From assembly GCA_030150565.1 (NCBI GenBank), contig JASLFR010000058.1, positions 1-21,669 of the forward strand: a DNA stretch of 21,669 nucleotides. Reading direction: 5' to 3'. The position numbers and the translations under genes are program-made. Source of the stretch: Cardiobacteriales bacterium. GTDB lineage: Bacteria; Pseudomonadota; Gammaproteobacteria; Cardiobacteriales; Wohlfahrtiimonadaceae. Positions 7,254 through 15,480 of the stretch are shown here, piece after piece. Each line of letters begins with the position of its first letter. Position 1 is the first letter of the stretch. Under the pieces are notes generated by a model that saw only the letters and a program-made list of their open reading frames with translations, had not been told where the DNA came from and searched no databases.

Positions 7254-8714
7254 GTGATAAAAAGGATCGGGCAACTCTTCAATGCGCTCAACCGTCTTGG
7301 CGTACGCATCTTTCTCTCTATCTGGGGCTCGCTCGCCCTTTTAGTGGCGCTTACCCTCCTTATTCCCCAATTTGATCAGCGGAGGATCCTCTCCCTTTCA
7401 GAGGAGGAGAGCGCCCATTATGAGAAGAATCTCCTCAATCGCCTCATCATTCGAGAGCAGATTGAGCTAAAACGGCGGGAGAGAAATGGCTCTCCTGCCC
7501 CTCTGCTCTATCAGACTGAGCAGCCAGCGCTTAATAATTATCGACAGAGGCAGAATCGGGGTTCTCACCGCTTAATTGTAGTGCCCAATGCAATTGAGGG
7601 GCGCTATCAGGTGATTCACCATCTTAAAAATGATCTCTACATCGGCTTTATCATCAATACAATCTCTCTTCCTTACGCCAATCAACAATCGTCAGGAACA
7701 GAGATGATCGTAGGCCCTTTTCATGATCATCGCTATCCTGGGGCTCATCTCTATATTACGGGGGACGCACCTCCACAATCGTACTACTTCGCCCGTCTCT
7801 TTGATGCCCCTTATCTCTTCGCCTTTCTCATTACCCTTATCTGTACGCCGATTGCGCTCCATCTTGCTCGCACTGTGGCTCGTCCTATCAATCGTCTACA
7901 AGCAGCGGCCGATCGTGTAGCACAAGGGGATTGGCACCCTGATCCCTCTCTTGAGGAGGGACCTTTTGAGTATCGAGTTGTGGGACGAAGTTTTAACCGC
8001 ATGATTGAAGCGCTTACACTTGCTGAAGCGGAAAAAAATCGACTCTTTGCCAATCTCTCTCATGAGTTACGCACCCCATTAACCCGCATAAAGCTGACTA
8101 ATAGCCTTCTTCGCCGTAAAGGGGGAGCAATTTTACAGAGAGATATTGCACGTATCGATGAGAATCTTGCACTGATTGATGATCGTATTCAGTCGATGCT
8201 CTCGCTCTCGAAAGAGATTATTCTCAATCGGGAGAAGATGGAGCAGGTGGAGTTAAAACGCCTCCTCACCCCACTCTTTAAAGAGGCTCACTTTGAGGCG
8301 CATGAGAATGGAAAAACCTTTCATCCTCCTCACACTATTCCTAATATAACTCTCTCACTTCAGACAGAATTTTTCTTAAGCGGGTTGGAGAATATCCTTA
8401 GAAATGCGATCTACTACGCAAAAGAGAATATCTGGCTCACCCTGATAATCACACCCAAAAGAGGGAGCAATCGAGAGATGGTGATTACTGTCTACGACGA
8501 TGGGAAAGGGGTTAGCGATGAGGAGCTCACCTCCCTTTTTGAAGCATTCTTTAGAGGGGAGCGGGATGAAAATATGAGTGACTATGGGGGCTCAGGATTG
8601 GGGCTTGCGATCGCAAAGCAGATGGCGCATCTCCATCACGGTACAATCAATGCAACTCACCATCCAGAGCAAGGAGGGCTTGCCATTGAATTGAGATTCC
8701 CCATTGAGGAGTGA
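7254..8714 (+). CDS. cpxA: Envelope-stress sensor histidine kinase CpxA
   Basis: An inner-membrane sensor kinase of 486 residues. TM1 is about 17-37, a periplasmic sensor region of about 150 residues follows, TM2 is about 186-208, and a HAMP linker begins at ARPINRL. The phospho-acceptor His270 lies in NLSHELRTPLTR. The ATPase domain shows the N box (ENILRNAIYYA, Asn380/Asn384), G1 DDGKG (415-419) and G2 GGSGLGLAI (445-453). The start is GTG at 7254 with GGAG 4 bases upstream inside the cpxR end. It should phosphorylate CpxR in response to envelope protein misfolding. Its TGA directly abuts the stop of the convergent gene, with no spacer or terminator. Confidence 0.92.
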   Translation: MIKRIGQLFNALNRLGVRIFLSIWGSLALLVALTLLIPQFDQRRILSLSEEESAHYEKNLLNRLIIREQIELKRRERNGSPAPLLYQTEQPALNNYRQRQNRGSHRLIVVPNAIEGRYQVIHHLKNDLYIGFIINTISLPYANQQSSGTEMIVGPFHDHRYPGAHLYITGDAPPQSYYFARLFDAPYLFAFLITLICTPIALHLARTVARPINRLQAAADRVAQGDWHPDPSLEEGPFEYRVVGRSFNRMIEALTLAEAEKNRLFANLSHELRTPLTRIKLTNSLLRRKGGAILQRDIARIDENLALIDDRIQSMLSLSKEIILNREKMEQVELKRLLTPLFKEAHFEAHENGKTFHPPHTIPNITLSLQTEFFLSGLENILRNAIYYAKENIWLTLIITPKRGSNREMVITVYDDGKGVSDEELTSLFEAFFRGERDENMSDYGGSGLGLAIAKQMAHLHHGTINATHHPEQGGLAIELRFPIEE

Positions 8715-9479
8715 TTACTCCATCACGCTCCAAAAAGCGACCAGACGCCTCATTCGAGAGAGCCCTGTCGCGCCATAGAAGCGCCCATTATGGTACGCTC
8801 GTGCAATCGTCCCATCGAGATAGAGGGCATCTCTACACTTCAACTCATCACGAAAGAGGGAAGCAAAATCATAAAAGGAGCTCTCCCCCTCCCCCACAAC
8901 AAAAAATACCTCTGTCGCATCTTTAACGCAGACGCCACTGCGAAGCTTAAGACTACTAGAGCCTTTAATAAAACGATGATTAAATGCACCATCAATCAGG
9001 AGCATCGGTCCCGATTGGGTCGCCGATTCGATCTCTCTTTGCTCTTTCTCACTTAGACGTGCAAATTGCTCTGTCGTTACCACAGAAGCACTCCCCCTCT
9101 TAGTGATATAGAAGACCCCATTTGGAAAGAGCGAGAAGTTTCCCGCTCCAGCATTGGTGGTGACTCTATTAAGGGGAATAAGCCACTCTCCATCTTCAAT
9201 ATGCAATCCTAACGGGCGATACTCTCCACTATAGATACCAGAATTGATTGCAAAGAGAACCGATCTCCCCTCCCGCTCCACTCCATTAACAAAGTTTTGC
9301 AGCGAATTATAAGCACGCCCCTCCCCATCTTGCCAATGATGAGTCAATCGCTCTTTTTTCAGATCAATCTTAAAGAGCGCATAATTCACCCCTTTAAAGA
9401 GTCGCTCCTCCAATGTAACGGAATAGGCAGAGAGAGGAGCAAGCGCAATTAAGAGAAGAAGGAGGCGCCGAAACATCAT
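8715..9479 (-). CDS. Exported phosphodiester glycosidase (NAGPA/DUF2233) family protein
   Basis: A 254-residue protein with an N-terminal signal peptide (about 1-20, MFRRLLLLLIALAPLSAYS). Family landmarks are INSGIY (78-83), RPLGLHIEDG (88-97), GNFSLFPNGVFY (113-124), TQSGPMLLIDG (154-164) and ALYLDGTIARAY (218-229). Cys184 and Cys215 could pair in the periplasm. The family takes its name from the uncovering enzyme of lysosomal glycosylation; bacterial members are secreted and mostly of unknown substrate. The start ATG immediately follows the TAA of the upstream SuhB-like gene, with no separate ribosome site, so translation is probably coupled. Confidence 0.85.
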   Translation of the reverse strand: MMFRRLLLLLIALAPLSAYSVTLEERLFKGVNYALFKIDLKKERLTHHWQDGEGRAYNSLQNFVNGVEREGRSVLFAINSGIYSGEYRPLGLHIEDGEWLIPLNRVTTNAGAGNFSLFPNGVFYITKRGSASVVTTEQFARLSEKEQREIESATQSGPMLLIDGAFNHRFIKGSSSLKLRSGVCVKDATEVFFVVGEGESSFYDFASLFRDELKCRDALYLDGTIARAYHNGRFYGATGLSRMRRLVAFWSVME

Positions 9480-10241
9480 TTAACGCAAGAATGAGAGGAA
9501 TGGGCGCAAAAGTCGAGGATGAACAATAAGGAGTGTCTCCCCTTCACCTCTATTCTCAGCTCCCTTAAAATCCGTTACCAGTAATCCCGCTTCTGTTGCG
9601 ATCAATGCTGCAGCTTTAGCGGCGTAGAGATCAACATCAGAGGCGAAATAAGCGTGATAATTCCCCTTCATCACCTCTCCTGCATCGAGTGCTAAATCAC
9701 CCAAAACACGAAGAGAGAGGAGAGAACGCACCGCTTTATTGATGCGCTCCTGATGCGCTTCACTCTTAGAGAAGTGAGTTAATGCGCCAACGGATTTCAT
9801 CTCAAGCGAATCTGAAGTGACTCGTAGACGCTGATCATTAAAGATTGCACCATCACTGCGGCTTGCGTGGTAGAGCTCTTCAGTAATAGGGTTGTAGATT
9901 ACCGCTGATTGAAGCTTTCCATCCACCTCATACGCCATCGAAAGGGAGAAATGGGCACTCCCTAAACGAAAATTCTCCTCCCCGCCCACTGCAGAGATAT
10001 ACCACTGATGGCGCTCCTCCTTCTGATACCCTTCAATATATTGCCCATTAATGGAGTGGTGAGGGTACGCACGCGCCACCTCATTAGCGAGCATCGTCTC
10101 AACTCCTGAAAAAAATTGGGCAAACGTTGCATCATCTGCCTTTTGTGAAGGGCTAAAACGGAGCACGCGATAGTAGAGAAAACGGATCTCTTTTCCAACT
10201 TCTGCTGCGATCTCTTTTGCCACTGAGGTGTATAAATTCAT
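9480..10241 (-). CDS. SuhB-like inositol-monophosphatase-fold protein, catalytic residues lost
   Basis: A 253-residue protein that aligns along its length to E. coli SuhB: SQK...AYPHHSI (32-64), W80...NFRLGSAHFSLSMA, RSDGAIFNDQRLR (128-140) and ATEAG (215-219). The metal and catalytic motifs are replaced. The EE motif ITEESG becomes roughly NGQYIEG (65-71). WVIDPLDGTTNF becomes WYISAVGGEENF (80-91), losing both Asp. WDFAAG becomes YAAKAA (206-211), putting Ala where the last metal-binding Asp should be. Length and reading frame are intact, so it is not a decayed gene. In E. coli, SuhB also works without catalysis in rRNA antitermination with Nus factors; a similar role is my inference. It overlaps into the next gene as TAA-ATG. 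Confidence 0.8.
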   Translation of the reverse strand: MNLYTSVAKEIAAEVGKEIRFLYYRVLRFSPSQKADDATFAQFFSGVETMLANEVARAYPHHSINGQYIEGYQKEERHQWYISAVGGEENFRLGSAHFSLSMAYEVDGKLQSAVIYNPITEELYHASRSDGAIFNDQRLRVTSDSLEMKSVGALTHFSKSEAHQERINKAVRSLLSLRVLGDLALDAGEVMKGNYHAYFASDVDLYAAKAAALIATEAGLLVTDFKGAENRGEGETLLIVHPRLLRPFLSFLR

Positions 10242-10268
10242 GAACTCAAATCTCTTTTAAATAATAGA

Positions 10269-10295
10269 AAAACAAATGCGTAGAAGCCTCTACGC
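10269..10295 (-). terminator. Terminator overlapping the deoC stop codon
   Basis: On the minus strand GCGTAGA-(4-base loop)-TCTACGC is followed by a T-rich tail (ATTTGTTTTT). The stem includes the deoC TAG. The 7-bp stem and interrupted T-run make it moderate in strength. Confidence 0.55.
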
Positions 10296-11024
10296 TTCGG
10301 CGATCTCATCGATTAGGGCATTATACAGGGTTGAGGAGCCGATCCGAAAATTTTCCGCCGTCACCCACTCCCGCCCCATCATACGAATCGCTAAACCTAC
10401 AAAGTTGAAAGCCTCTTCAAAAGTGCTCACTCCTCCTGAAATCTTCAATCCAGCCCCATAACTTGGACGCTCTAAAAGAAGTTGCAGAAGTTGCGCACAA
10501 TCCTCCATCGTCGCTCCACGATGATTCACCCCCGTCGAGGTTTTAAGAAAATCTGCCCCACCCTCTAGCGCAATCTCCCCTGCTCTACGAATCCAGCGAG
10601 GATCCTTCAACGCGCCCGTCTCCAGAATCACCTTTACAATCTTATTCCCCGCAGCTCTTCTTACCGCCTCAATAAAATCTAAACAGAGCTCCTGCTGATG
10701 CCCAAGAAGCGCACCATGAGGAAAGACCACATCAATCTCATCAACATTTGCCTCTACAAGATACTCAATCTCCCTTAACGTACGCTGTTTATTGAGAGCG
10801 CCATTAGGAAAATTCACCACCGATGCAACATTAACAAGGTGCTTCGTACCAAACCACTCTTTTGCAGAGCGCACATAAGCGGGAGGGATACAGATTGCCG
10901 CAACGGAGAGATAAGGCCCCACCGCCTGCTGACAGAGTTGGTGTAGATTGATCTGCTCATTGAGATCGGTATGATCGAGCAGCGTTAAGATTCGAGCTGC
11001 AATTTTTTGATCGATAGTTGCCAT
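10290..11024 (-). CDS. deoC: Deoxyribose-phosphate aldolase
   Basis: It cleaves 2-deoxyribose 5-phosphate to glyceraldehyde 3-phosphate and acetaldehyde in deoxynucleoside catabolism. Its 244 residues form a TIM barrel. The catalytic triad of the class I aldolase is visible: Asp98 in DEIDVVFP, Schiff-base Lys161 in FLKTSTG and Lys194 in GLKISGG; the phosphate-binding glycines follow. It is the last gene of the rsmI-MFS-deoC operon, 5 bases after the transporter stop, with GAGGAG from the transporter's end serving as a ribosome site. None of the usual deoABD or nup partners is nearby. Confidence 0.95.
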   Translation of the reverse strand: MATIDQKIAARILTLLDHTDLNEQINLHQLCQQAVGPYLSVAAICIPPAYVRSAKEWFGTKHLVNVASVVNFPNGALNKQRTLREIEYLVEANVDEIDVVFPHGALLGHQQELCLDFIEAVRRAAGNKIVKVILETGALKDPRWIRRAGEIALEGGADFLKTSTGVNHRGATMEDCAQLLQLLLERPSYGAGLKISGGVSTFEEAFNFVGLAIRMMGREWVTAENFRIGSSTLYNALIDEIAEA

Positions 11025-11029
11025 CTATT

Positions 11030-12298
11030 TTATGACTCCTCTTTTTGAGGTTTTTTAAGATTTTTCATCGGATAGGCGTAGAGAAACCACAAAACCAAAA
11101 TAACCATTAATGTAAGAAAAACCGCTCGGTAACGCCACGGTGAATCGATTGGAAATTGGTCATAGATCAGACTCGCCACCATTCCTCCCGTTGCAGCACC
11201 AATAAATTGGGCTGATGAGAAGACCCCCATCAAAACACCCCGCTTCTCGGCAGGGACTAAACGGGACATCAATGAAGGTTGAGTCGCCTCCATCACATTG
11301 AATCCTAAAAAGAAGAGGAAGAGGGTGAGGAAGATCCCCCAATATCCGCTAACAAAAAAACTGATCGCAAATCCACTAAAGAGAAGAAAGATAGCCGATA
11401 GAAAGAGAGGGCGATGATGGTAAAATCGCTCTGCATACCCCACTAAACCAAACATTAAGATAAGAGAGAGGAGAAAAGTGGGTAAATAGAGGGGCCACGT
11501 CGCTTTGAGATCGGGCGCACTTCCATAACCACTCTCCAATAGATAGGCGCTAAAACTGGTAAAAGCAGCGGTTAAGACTAAATGGAGCGTTAAGGTCCCC
11601 ACATAGAGACGATTGATATCTGCGTAATCAAAAGCGTGACGCATCTCATGGAGAAAATGGCTAAAGAAGGGGCGCTTCTCCCCCTCCTTCTTCTGTGGCT
11701 CCCCACTCTTTGGTGGATTTGGGATGCGATAGATCGTCGTTACAATCGCCAATCCCCCCAATATTGCAGAAGTGAGAAAGATCGCCATCCCACCCCCTAA
11801 TCGATAGAGCACCTGCGATAAAACAACCGAGACTCCAAAAGTAACACCAATCCCGATTCCAATAATCGCCATGGTGTGCCCCCGAATCTCTTCTCGCACA
11901 ATATCGGAAGTGAGCGCTAAGATAACAGATGAGATCGCACCCGCCCCTTGAATCACTCGCCCTATGATCGCAATCGGCGCACTGGAGGTGAAGGCGATCA
12001 CTAAACTCCCCAAAATAAAGAGGGCCAATCCAATAATAATCGTTATTTTACGCCCAATTCGATCAGAGAGCGCACCAACAAGTGGCTGCATAATCAATTG
12101 AGTCAATGCATAGCTACTGATAAAGAGCCCTGTAACGAAACCTCCGCTTCCTAACTCATCACGCATATACTCCGCATAGATAGGGAGAATAAGAAAGATG
12201 CCCAACATACGAATCGAAAAGAGCCCTGCTAAATTGGCACTTAAGCCAAGATCTTGGCGGCTCATCTTTGATCGATCTTGTGGGGATAGATCCGTCAC
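11030..12298 (-). CDS. Major facilitator superfamily transporter, YajR-like
   Basis: A 422-residue inner-membrane protein with about 12 predicted membrane helices. Loop 2-3 carries the MFS motif A as GALSDRIGRK (75-84). The segment LFSIRMLGIFLILPIYAEYM (26-45) and the QGAGAISSVILALTSD region closely match E. coli YajR. It ends soon after the last helix (KNLKKPQKEES), so the C-terminal ferredoxin-like YAM domain of E. coli YajR is absent. The start is GTG with GAGGAG 8 bases upstream, inside the end of rsmI, two bases after its stop. The substrate is unknown; an efflux function is the family expectation. With deoC next door a nucleoside-related role is possible but unsupported. Confidence 0.88.
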   Translation of the reverse strand: MTDLSPQDRSKMSRQDLGLSANLAGLFSIRMLGIFLILPIYAEYMRDELGSGGFVTGLFISSYALTQLIMQPLVGALSDRIGRKITIIIGLALFILGSLVIAFTSSAPIAIIGRVIQGAGAISSVILALTSDIVREEIRGHTMAIIGIGIGVTFGVSVVLSQVLYRLGGGMAIFLTSAILGGLAIVTTIYRIPNPPKSGEPQKKEGEKRPFFSHFLHEMRHAFDYADINRLYVGTLTLHLVLTAAFTSFSAYLLESGYGSAPDLKATWPLYLPTFLLSLILMFGLVGYAERFYHHRPLFLSAIFLLFSGFAISFFVSGYWGIFLTLFLFFLGFNVMEATQPSLMSRLVPAEKRGVLMGVFSSAQFIGAATGGMVASLIYDQFPIDSPWRYRAVFLTLMVILVLWFLYAYPMKNLKKPQKEES

Positions 12299-12300
12299 GG

Positions 12301-13158
12301 TTACTGCTCCTCTCGTCCATTTTTTAAAGATAAGATTGTCTGATAGAGCTGATTTTTAGGTAACCCTGTCACCTTTTGTGCAATCGAGACAATCTGCTTT
12401 TGGGGTAATCCCTCATCAAGAAGAATATTAAGCAGACTCAGATGGTTAACAGAGTGCTCATCAGAAGGCTCATCAGTACGATTTTTGCCCCTTATGATAA
12501 CAACAAACTCCCCTCTAATCTCATCTTTATGGTTGAGGAAATACTCAAGAAGGCTGGAGAGTTCCCCCTGCTGATAGCTCTCGAAATGCTTCGTCATCTC
12601 ACGACCGATAAAGGCCTCCCGATCGGCTCCAAAAGCCTCAATAGCGCTCTCTAACATCGCTAAAATGCGGTGGCTCGACTCATAAAAGATGAGTGTCTCG
12701 CTCTTCTCGCTCAGCTTCTCTAATCGGTTAAGGCGTGCCCCACTCTTTGGCGGGAGAAACCCTTCAAAAGTGAAGCGATCTGTCGGAATGCCTGAAACAC
12801 TCAACGCTGTAATCAATGCGCTTGGACCAGGAATAGGGATGATTGAGAAACCCGCCTCTCGCAACGCTGCAACGACAGGAAATCCTGGATCGGAGATGAG
12901 CGGCGTCCCCGCATCAGAGACGATCGCCACAGACTCCCCCCTCTCCAGTTGCGCCTTCATTGGCTCAATACGCTCCATTTCGTTATGCTCATGAAGTGAA
13001 ACAAGAGGAACACGCAATCCAAATTGGGTTAAAAGATGAGCCGTCACACGTGTATCTTCTGCATAGATCGTTGCAACAGATGCAAGCACCTCCCGTGCTC
13101 GGGGTGATAGATCTGCAAGATTACCGATTGGTGTTGCCACAACATAACAGGTAGCCAT
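12301..13158 (-). CDS. rsmI: 16S rRNA (cytidine-1402 2'-O) methyltransferase
   Basis: This SAM-dependent tetrapyrrole-methylase-fold enzyme 2'-O-methylates C1402 in the ribosomal P site. Its 285 residues match the family. Signatures are ATPIGNLADLS (8-18), YAEDTRVT (32-39), SDAGTPLISDPG and IPGPSA. AGGAGG sits 4 bases before the ATG. It heads a minus-strand operon with the YajR-like transporter and deoC, and is divergent from yraN across 54 bases. Confidence 0.97.
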   Translation of the reverse strand: MATCYVVATPIGNLADLSPRAREVLASVATIYAEDTRVTAHLLTQFGLRVPLVSLHEHNEMERIEPMKAQLERGESVAIVSDAGTPLISDPGFPVVAALREAGFSIIPIPGPSALITALSVSGIPTDRFTFEGFLPPKSGARLNRLEKLSEKSETLIFYESSHRILAMLESAIEAFGADREAFIGREMTKHFESYQQGELSSLLEYFLNHKDEIRGEFVVIIRGKNRTDEPSDEHSVNHLSLLNILLDEGLPQKQIVSIAQKVTGLPKNQLYQTILSLKNGREEQ

Positions 13159-13212
13159 TTTACCTCCTAAAGATGAGCCTGAAGTATAACAAGATTGAAG
13201 GATAAAGGATAA

Positions 13213-13584
13213 ATGAGAGATTCTGAACGGAAAAGAAGAGGAGTCGCTGGGGAGCAGTTAGCCGAAAAATATCTCACCTCTTACGGCTTACAGCTGATTG
13301 AACGAAATTATCACTGCCGCTTTGGTGAGATCGATCTCATTATGCAAGATAAGGAGGAGATCGTCTTTGTCGAGGTGCGAGTACGTAACCATAATCAATT
13401 TGGGGGAGCGCTCGAGAGCATCACTCTCACAAAAATAGAGCGAATCTTAAAGAGCGTAGCCCACTACATCGCAACCCATAATCTCCCCTCTTCACAAAAT
13501 TTACGTATCGATGTTGTTGGTATTGAGAGAAGTGAATCACCTCATCCCCATATAGAGTGGATTAAGAGCGCTATTGAAGAGTAA
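13213..13584 (+). CDS. yraN: UPF0102 protein YraN
   Basis: A small 123-residue protein of the YraN family, with a nuclease-like fold of uncertain function. Family landmarks are GEQLAEKYL (17-25), CRFGEIDLI, IVFVEVRVR and FGGALESIT. The ATG at 13213 is preceded by AAAGGAT. In E. coli the order is rsmI (yraL) divergent from lpoA (yraM)-yraN; here lpoA is absent and yraN directly faces rsmI. It converges on dnaA, with only two bases between the stop codons and no terminator. Confidence 0.93.
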   Translation: MRDSERKRRGVAGEQLAEKYLTSYGLQLIERNYHCRFGEIDLIMQDKEEIVFVEVRVRNHNQFGGALESITLTKIERILKSVAHYIATHNLPSSQNLRIDVVGIERSESPHPHIEWIKSAIEE

Positions 13585-13586
13585 TT

Positions 13587-15386
13587 TCACACCATCAAAA
13601 TTGAGCGGAGTGCGAGATAATCTTTACGGAGTTGATCATCCGTCACTAAACGATCCTCCATCTGATTGCAGGCGTGCATAATCGTCGTATGATCACGCCC
13701 AAAACCTGTCCCGATCTCAGGGAGAGATTGACGAGTCAATTCACGAGATAGATACATCGCTAAATGGCGAGGGCGAACAAAGACCGCTTTGCGCGACTTC
13801 CCCAATAATTCATCAATCCGAATTTTATAGAAGCTCGCTACCACCTGCTGAATATTTTGGATCGTTAATTTACGCTCCTGAAGATCGGTTAACGTGCGAA
13901 GGGCACGCTTTGCGACATCGAGCGTTAAAGCGGACTCCTCAAAGATCGCTAACGCCTCCACCTGCTTCAGTGCTCCCTCCAACTCACGAATGCTTGCACG
14001 AACGACCTCAGCGATATAATGCTTCGTCGCATGAGGAAGATCGATCTGCCACGCTTCCGCTTTCTGCTCTAAAATAGCGACTCGATGGTTAAAATCAGGG
14101 GGCTCAACTTGAACGACAACCCCCGCTGCAAATCGAGATTTTAAGCGCTCCTCCATCTTATCGAGCTCTTTAGGGTAACGATCACACGTTAAAATTACCT
14201 GATGGCCCCCATCAAAGAGCGTATTGAAGGTATGAAAGAAGACCTCTTCAGAACCGGGGCGCCCTGAGAGAAACTGAATATCATCAATTAGAAAAGCGTT
14301 CAGACTCTTATAGAAGTGGCGGAGCTCGTTTAGCGTATTGTTACGCATCGCCCGCATAATATCCTCAATAAACGCATCACAATGTTGATAGATAATTCGC
14401 GCATCGGGGTAATTCTCCCGAATCGTATTACCGATTGCATGCATTAGATGGGTCTTTCCGAGCCCTGTTTTACCATGAATGAAGAGCGGATTGTGCTGTA
14501 CACCAGGATTGTTTGCCACTTTAATACAGGCATCAATTGCAAAACTGTTCGATTCCCCCTGTACAAAATTGGAGAAGAGGAACTCCTCATTTAGATTACT
14601 CGTAACGATAGGTCGCTCACGAACAGAGTGCTTCGTAACCTCACGAGAGCGCCCACTTTTACGGGATTTTCTCGGCTTACTCCGCTCCTTAACATGATGC
14701 CCCTCATAATCTGAACTTGTGCCGAGCCCATACCCAATCTCAACTTCAGATTGCGCTTCATGCTGAATCGCTTCCGTAATCAATGCTTGATGAAAACGTT
14801 GAGCCCCCCGCAAAACAACCTCATTGGCTGCTAAAACCATCACATGATCCTCTTTAAAGACCACCTCTAACGGCTTAATCCATGAGTTGAATTCAGAACG
14901 ATCAATTCGCTCTCTGATATAGCTTAGACAACGATCCCAGCGCGCCTTATCACTCTGATCTAACGTCTCACTCTTACGCTCTTCCCCCTCTTTCTCTTCT
15001 CTCAATTGAGCGAAAAGATCCCCCTCCTCTAATAGTAAAGGGAGCTCTTCACTCTCAGTTCGCTCTTTTTTGGGGGAAGTACTCTTCTCTCTACTCTCAG
15101 CACTTTTTTTTTCAGCTTTTGGCGCTATTTTCTTAGGCGCTAAAGCAGGATCAATTGAGTAAGAGATTGTAGGCGCTAATCCGTAAAGCTCATCAATCAC
15201 CGTGAGCATCTGATCTGCATACTCGCTCTGAACCTTCTCTGAATGATCGGTATCGTAGGTGAAGAGAATTAAAAAAGCGGGGCTTGGTAATACCCCATTC
15301 ATAGGAGCAATCCACTGCTGATACTCATCTTCAGGAAGATCTGCCGAGAGCCTCTCTTGCACCACTTCCCAATTAAAATTGCTCAT
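13587..15386 (-). CDS. dnaA: Chromosomal replication initiator DnaA with duplicated domain I
   Basis: A cytoplasmic AAA+ initiator that binds and opens oriC. It has 599 residues against about 450-470 normally. A first domain I (1-78) has Trp6, Glu21 and Trp25 exactly as in E. coli. A Lys/Glu-rich linker (79-146) leads to a second domain I (about 147-222; Trp150, Glu165, Trp169), then a very basic linker (232-260). The AAA+ core follows: Walker A GKTGLGKT (305-312, Lys for the usual second Gly), Walker B FLIDDI (365-370), sensor 1 LTCDRYPKE, RLKSRF and sensor 2 IRELEGAL. Domain IV has IGTGFGRDHTT, one residue shorter than the common FGGRDHTT form but allowed by the family signature. The start is ATG at 15386; a TTG at 15398 would add four residues. 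The gene is not beside dnaN, and no oriC is visible. Confidence 0.96.
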   Translation of the reverse strand: MSNFNWEVVQERLSADLPEDEYQQWIAPMNGVLPSPAFLILFTYDTDHSEKVQSEYADQMLTVIDELYGLAPTISYSIDPALAPKKIAPKAEKKSAESREKSTSPKKERTESEELPLLLEEGDLFAQLREEKEGEERKSETLDQSDKARWDRCLSYIRERIDRSEFNSWIKPLEVVFKEDHVMVLAANEVVLRGAQRFHQALITEAIQHEAQSEVEIGYGLGTSSDYEGHHVKERSKPRKSRKSGRSREVTKHSVRERPIVTSNLNEEFLFSNFVQGESNSFAIDACIKVANNPGVQHNPLFIHGKTGLGKTHLMHAIGNTIRENYPDARIIYQHCDAFIEDIMRAMRNNTLNELRHFYKSLNAFLIDDIQFLSGRPGSEEVFFHTFNTLFDGGHQVILTCDRYPKELDKMEERLKSRFAAGVVVQVEPPDFNHRVAILEQKAEAWQIDLPHATKHYIAEVVRASIRELEGALKQVEALAIFEESALTLDVAKRALRTLTDLQERKLTIQNIQQVVASFYKIRIDELLGKSRKAVFVRPRHLAMYLSRELTRQSLPEIGTGFGRDHTTIMHACNQMEDRLVTDDQLRKDYLALRSILMV

Positions 15387-15442
15387 ACAAAAACCCAATT
15401 AACCTAAATCGACAGAATGAAAATGATGAAAATCGTTGGGAG

Positions 15443-15480
15443 AAAAAAACGGCCTTCTCTAACCAAAGAGAATCGCCGTT
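15443..15480 (-). terminator. Terminator of the pilG-to-mlaE operon
   Basis: On the minus strand AACGGC..TTCTCT pairs with AGAGAAGGCCGTT (small internal mismatch, 6-base loop) and is followed by seven T residues. The stem contains the mlaE stop codon. It separates mlaE from dnaA, so dnaA needs its own promoter in the roughly 55 bases that follow, where I see no clear -10. Confidence 0.75.

Noticed and set aside
8790..9056. Open frame antisense to the NAGPA-family gene
   Set aside because: Composition is that of a shadow frame, and the opposite strand carries clear family motifs through the whole region.
13690..13720. Frameshift suspected in the DnaA signature (FGRDHTT instead of FGGRDHTT)
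   Set aside because: The frame continues normally on both sides, and the family signature tolerates a one-residue deletion here; it is a natural variant.
15387..15458. Possible oriC beside dnaA
   Set aside because: The gap is only 72 bases, half of it terminator, with no DnaA-box match and no AT-rich repeat array.
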